Shown here one piece after another: positions 6,160-8,405 of a DNA stretch of 8,405 nucleotides. How positions within the stretch are numbered: position 1 is the first letter of the stretch; the number at the start of each line of letters is the position of its first letter. The stretch comes from Candidatus Cloacimonadota bacterium. Lineage in GTDB: Bacteria > Cloacimonadota > Cloacimonadia > Cloacimonadales > TCS61. Under the pieces are notes generated by a model that worked only from the letters and a program-made list of their open reading frames with translations, was not told the DNA's origin and did not search any database. The stretch spans positions 1-8,405 of the forward strand of contig JAUVIJ010000076.1 in assembly GCA_030592835.1 (NCBI GenBank), given 5' to 3'. Both the position numbers and the translations under genes were made by a program.

Positions 6160-7161
6160 TTAAGCCAAGGTGGCTACTATAACAGCTTTGATAGTATGCA
6201 TTCTATTTTCCGCTTCATCGAATACAACTGAAGCATCACTTTCAAAGACCGTATCTGTTACTTCCATCTCCTTGATCCCGAAGTCATTGAACAAATTTTT
6301 ACCGACTCTGGTTTCAATATTATGGAAGGAAGGCAGACAATGCATGAAAATGGTAGATGTTTTGCCCGTTTTTGCCATCAGCGATGAATTTACCTGATAA
6401 GGCTGGAGCAGATTGATCCTCTGTTTCCAGACTTCAGCCGGCTCACCCATGGAAACCCAGACATCGGTATAGATAATATCAGCTCCTGCAACCCCCTGAT
6501 CAACTTCAGTCGTGATCGTGATTTTAGCTCCGGAAGCCTCTGCGATCACCTTACACTGATTCACCAGTTGTGGTTCAGGTTGAACCTCTGCTGGGGCAAC
6601 TATCCTCATGTCCATTCCGAGTTTTGCACCTCCGATCATGAGAGAATTGGCCATATTATTCCTGCCATCACCAATATAGACAAACACCATTTCCCGAAAT
6701 GGCTTATTCAAATGCTCTTTTGCAGTAAGAAAATCTGCCAGCACCTGAGTGGGATGATATTCATTTGTTAGACCATTCCAGACCGGAACACCGGCATACT
6801 TACCGAGTTCTTCCACAATCTCCTGACCGAATCCCCTGTATTCGATACCGTCATACATTCTTCCCAGTACCCGGGCTGTATCTTTCATTGTTTCTTTATG
6901 TCCAATCTGACTACCGGTCGGACCGAGATAGGTGACATGGGCTCCCTGGTCAAATGCTGCTACTTCAAAGGCACACCTGGTTCTTGTAGATGCTTTTTCG
7001 AAAATAAGAGCAATATTTTTACCTTTCAGTAACTGTTTTTCCGTTCCATCGGATTTGGCTCTTTTGAAGTTTGCAGCCATGTCAATGAGATATTCGATTT
7101 CTTCAGCAGTGAAATCAAGTAATTTCAAAAAATTTCGGTTTTTCAAATTCTGTATCATCAT
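6160..7161 (-). CDS. argF: Ornithine carbamoyltransferase
   Basis: It transfers the carbamoyl group from carbamoyl phosphate to ornithine to give citrulline, in the cytoplasm. It has 333 residues, as in E. coli ArgF/ArgI. Visible: the carbamoyl-phosphate loop STRTR (58-62); HPTQ (136-139); the ornithine-specific SMG loop in DVWVSMGE (233-240); the catalytic HCLP (274-277), with C275 closing over ornithine; and the C-terminal ENRMHTIKAV stretch with R320. The SMG and HCLP motifs distinguish it from aspartate carbamoyltransferase. Whether it is anabolic (ArgF) or catabolic (ArcB, arginine deiminase pathway) cannot be told from the sequence, because no arginine genes flank it. It begins the run with the PAP2 and kinase genes; an intrinsic terminator separates it from the beta-helix gene. 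The true start may be the second ATG (7156-7158). Confidence 0.95.
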   Translation of the reverse strand: MMIQNLKNRNFLKLLDFTAEEIEYLIDMAANFKRAKSDGTEKQLLKGKNIALIFEKASTRTRCAFEVAAFDQGAHVTYLGPTGSQIGHKETMKDTARVLGRMYDGIEYRGFGQEIVEELGKYAGVPVWNGLTNEYHPTQVLADFLTAKEHLNKPFREMVFVYIGDGRNNMANSLMIGGAKLGMDMRIVAPAEVQPEPQLVNQCKVIAEASGAKITITTEVDQGVAGADIIYTDVWVSMGEPAEVWKQRINLLQPYQVNSSLMAKTGKTSTIFMHCLPSFHNIETRVGKNLFNDFGIKEMEVTDTVFESDASVVFDEAENRMHTIKAVIVATLA

Positions 7162-7164
7162 GTT

Positions 7165-7169
7165 CTCCC
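7165..7169 (-). promoter_or_regulatory. Ribosome binding site of ornithine carbamoyltransferase (favours second ATG)
   Basis: GGGAG on the minus strand is 3 nt from the first ATG (7159-7161) and 6 nt from the adjacent second ATG (7156-7158). The second spacing is nearer the usual range, so the protein may start one residue later. Confidence 0.6.
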
Positions 7170-7197
7170 AATCTTGTTTTGAGTTTAAAAAATTAAG

Positions 7198-7226
7198 ATC
7201 ATTGTTTTAGGCAAGTTCTTTATCAA
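7198..7226 (-). promoter_or_regulatory. Weak promoter candidate for the ornithine carbamoyltransferase run
   Basis: TTGATA (7221-7226) and AATGAT (7198-7203), 17 bases apart on the minus strand, resemble -35 and -10 boxes (five and four of six matches). The -35 overlaps the inner end of repeat copy C. A promoter is expected here because a terminator lies just upstream, but this exact assignment is tentative. Confidence 0.25.
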
Positions 7227-7249
7227 ACCTCTACCGCATTATCTGGGTT
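7225..7249 (-). repeat. Dispersed intergenic repeat, copy C
   Basis: A 25-base copy, aaacctctac-cgcattatctgggtt on the plus strand, matching copy B at 23 of 25 positions and copy A at 14 of 14 in the core. It lies between the terminator of the beta-helix gene and the start of ornithine carbamoyltransferase. No inverted partner is seen nearby, so it is a solo copy. Confidence 0.8.
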
Positions 7250-7255
7250 GAACAC

Positions 7256-7287
7256 AAAAAAGCGGAAATCCGACCGGATCTCCGCTT
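7256..7287 (-). terminator. Intrinsic terminator of the beta-helix gene
   Basis: On the minus strand, AAGCGGA (7287-7281) pairs with TCCGCTT (7266-7260) and, after one mismatch, ATCC/GGAT continues the stem around a four-base loop (7272-7275). The 3' side runs into six T (7261-7256). It starts 20 bases after the stop at 7308: a classic Rho-independent terminator. Confidence 0.9.
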
Positions 7288-7307
7288 CTGTTAACAGGAA
7301 AGTATGA

Positions 7308-8405
7308 TTATTTAACCAGTAGCATTTTCTGAGATGTAATCCCGGATGTTGTTTTTAATCTGGCAAAATAAATACCACTGGCTACGTTAGAACCATCATT
7401 GGCTTTTCCGTCCCAGATAAAGGTGTTATCAGTAATAATCTCACTCCGAACGATCGTTCTGACTAATTGTCCTTTCAAATTGTAAACACTTAGGTCAACC
7501 GGATGATTCTGATCTTCAGCAGTTAGCTGCAAAGCGATTGAAGTACTGGGATTAAAAGGATTGGGATAAACATCGATAATATTTCCGATTGCTGCAGGAA
7601 TGTTATTTTCTTCTGATCCTGTCGTGGCATATCCTGAACCACCGTAGGCTCCCATGTCATTTATCAGAGTTCCCATGGCGGGATAAAGAGGATTACCAGG
7701 GTTTTCAGGATCTTCCATATCATAAAATACGGGATCGGGATTACCGGTATCGATACAGGGAGATCCTTCCTGAAGAAACCAGGATGCCAACAATCCGTTA
7801 TAATCATTACCACTGCCTTCGCTTGGATCTTCGAATATGGGATCTTCATCGATATTACCCGTTCCTGCATATCCACCGGTAACACAGGAATATTCCACCG
7901 ACACATTGCTGTTATAAGCGAAGAAGATCTCGCTGTTATCTTTCAAGACGATGCTGTTGAACATCTCTAAATCAGATGATGAGACATAGAATTCATACTG
8001 AGCATCGTTGTTGGCAAAGGTATTATTTAACACATAGGCATAGGATCCTTCTTTGATGATTAGGGAACCATAAAGAAGTGATTCATTATTTACAAATACG
8101 TTGTTAAAAATGTTAACGATCGAGTTCTCAGTACCTATCCCTCCTGTAGAAGCATAAGAAGAATTGTTAGAAAAATAATTGTATCCAATAAAGACTTGAT
8201 CGGATTCTATAACTTTTATCGAAGCCGGCTGTGTATTGGTATGATTATCATAGAAATTACATCCATTAACGATTACATTTGAATTATCAATTGTCAGGGC
8301 ACTATAATCACAATTAATAAATCCACATCCTATCAATTGATTATCTTCTGAAGTATTTTTGAATTCTATACCCTGCCAGGTATCATCAGAATTAAACAGA
8401 ATATG
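7308..8405 (-). CDS. Secreted right-handed beta-helix protein with C-terminal sorting tail (5' end outside window)
   Basis: 365 C-terminal residues of a larger protein. The frame stays open through base 8405 with no stop, and the coding pattern continues upstream of the only in-frame start-like codon (TTG at 8336), so the N-terminus and signal peptide lie outside. Visible residues 1 to about 180 are short Asn/Val/Ile-rich turns such as NNTFANN and FNNVFVNN, typical of right-handed parallel beta-helix (pectate-lyase-like) domains. A GSPCIDTGNPD segment (214-224) and NDMGAYGG (249-256) close it, as in many surface polysaccharide-binding or lyase-like proteins. YPNPFNPSTSIALQL (280-294) begins a FlgD-like/Por-type sorting domain ending in SQKMLLVK. 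In Bacteroidota such tails send proteins through type IX secretion; in Cloacimonadota they are common and the same role is assumed. No catalytic residues are identifiable, so substrate and activity are unknown. It has its own terminator. Confidence 0.88.
   Translation of the reverse strand, partial: HILFNSDDTWQGIEFKNTSEDNQLIGCGFINCDYSALTIDNSNVIVNGCNFYDNHTNTQPASIKVIESDQVFIGYNYFSNNSSYASTGGIGTENSIVNIFNNVFVNNESLLYGSLIIKEGSYAYVLNNTFANNDAQYEFYVSSSDLEMFNSIVLKDNSEIFFAYNSNVSVEYSCVTGGYAGTGNIDEDPIFEDPSEGSGNDYNGLLASWFLQEGSPCIDTGNPDPVFYDMEDPENPGNPLYPAMGTLINDMGAYGGSGYATTGSEENNIPAAIGNIIDVYPNPFNPSTSIALQLTAEDQNHPVDLSVYNLKGQLVRTIVRSEIITDNTFIWDGKANDGSNVASGIYFARLKTTSGITSQKMLLVK

Noticed and set aside
7224..7252. 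Hairpin reading of repeat copy C (TCAAACC with GGGTTGA)
   Set aside because: One mismatch within seven pairs, and the pairing is not kept in copies A and B, so a conserved RNA fold is not supported.
7589..7906. Frames overlapping the beta-helix gene on both strands
   Set aside because: The beta-helix/sorting-tail frame explains the DNA; the others have low-quality composition and no starts.
7308..8336. Beta-helix gene starting at the TTG at 8336
   Set aside because: The same frame continues open to the window edge with beta-helix-like sequence and there is no signal peptide, so the start is outside the window.
1..8405. CRISPR array, tRNA, rRNA, riboswitch, prophage or defence genes
   Set aside because: No regularly spaced repeats, no RNA-gene signatures, and every substantial gene fits a chromosomal family.

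Overview
The window comes from an AT-rich diderm bacterium. The best guess is Candidatus Cloacimonadota or a neighbour in the Fibrobacterota-Chlorobiota-Bacteroidota superphylum. The main reason is a secreted right-handed beta-helix protein at the right edge. It ends in a PNPFNPST-type C-terminal sorting tail with a FlgD-like beta-sandwich, which is typical of those groups. A Kdo/LPS-kinase-like gene also argues for an outer membrane. The assignment is an inference from protein style, not from a marker gene.

Layout, left to right. (1) Minus strand: an inositol-monophosphatase-family phosphatase (1892-2686) is followed, with an 8-nt overlap and a GTG start, by a Uup-type ABC-F ATPase (1-1899). 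The ATPase runs off the left edge probably a few residues before its end. (2) A 346-bp divergent intergenic region (2687-3032) holds two inverted copies of a short repeat, a hairpin, a predicted promoter and a perfect 18-bp palindrome with an extra half-site. (3) Plus strand: a stand-alone Aas-like acyl-ACP/acyl-CoA synthetase (3033-4571). (4) Minus strand, meeting it tail to tail with an 8-nt overlap: ornithine carbamoyltransferase (6160-7161), then a PAP2-family phosphatase (5391-6140), then a Kdo/WaaP-like kinase (4564-5388). Gaps of 19 and 2 nt suggest one transcript. (5) A 146-bp spacer with a strong intrinsic terminator and a third copy of the repeat. (6) Minus strand: the beta-helix protein (7308 to beyond 8405), whose N-terminus lies outside the window.

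How the genes may work together. The synthetase, the PAP2 phosphatase and the kinase all fit envelope lipid or lipopolysaccharide handling: fatty-acid activation, lipid-phosphate removal and sugar/lipid phosphorylation. The phosphatase and kinase look translationally coupled. Ornithine carbamoyltransferase and the phosphatase/Uup pair are housekeeping. I see no prophage, CRISPR array, defence system, tRNA or rRNA. The most unusual signals are regulatory or structural: the three-copy intergenic repeat, the three-half-site operator candidate, and a plus-strand terminator built into the 3' coding end of the convergent kinase gene.
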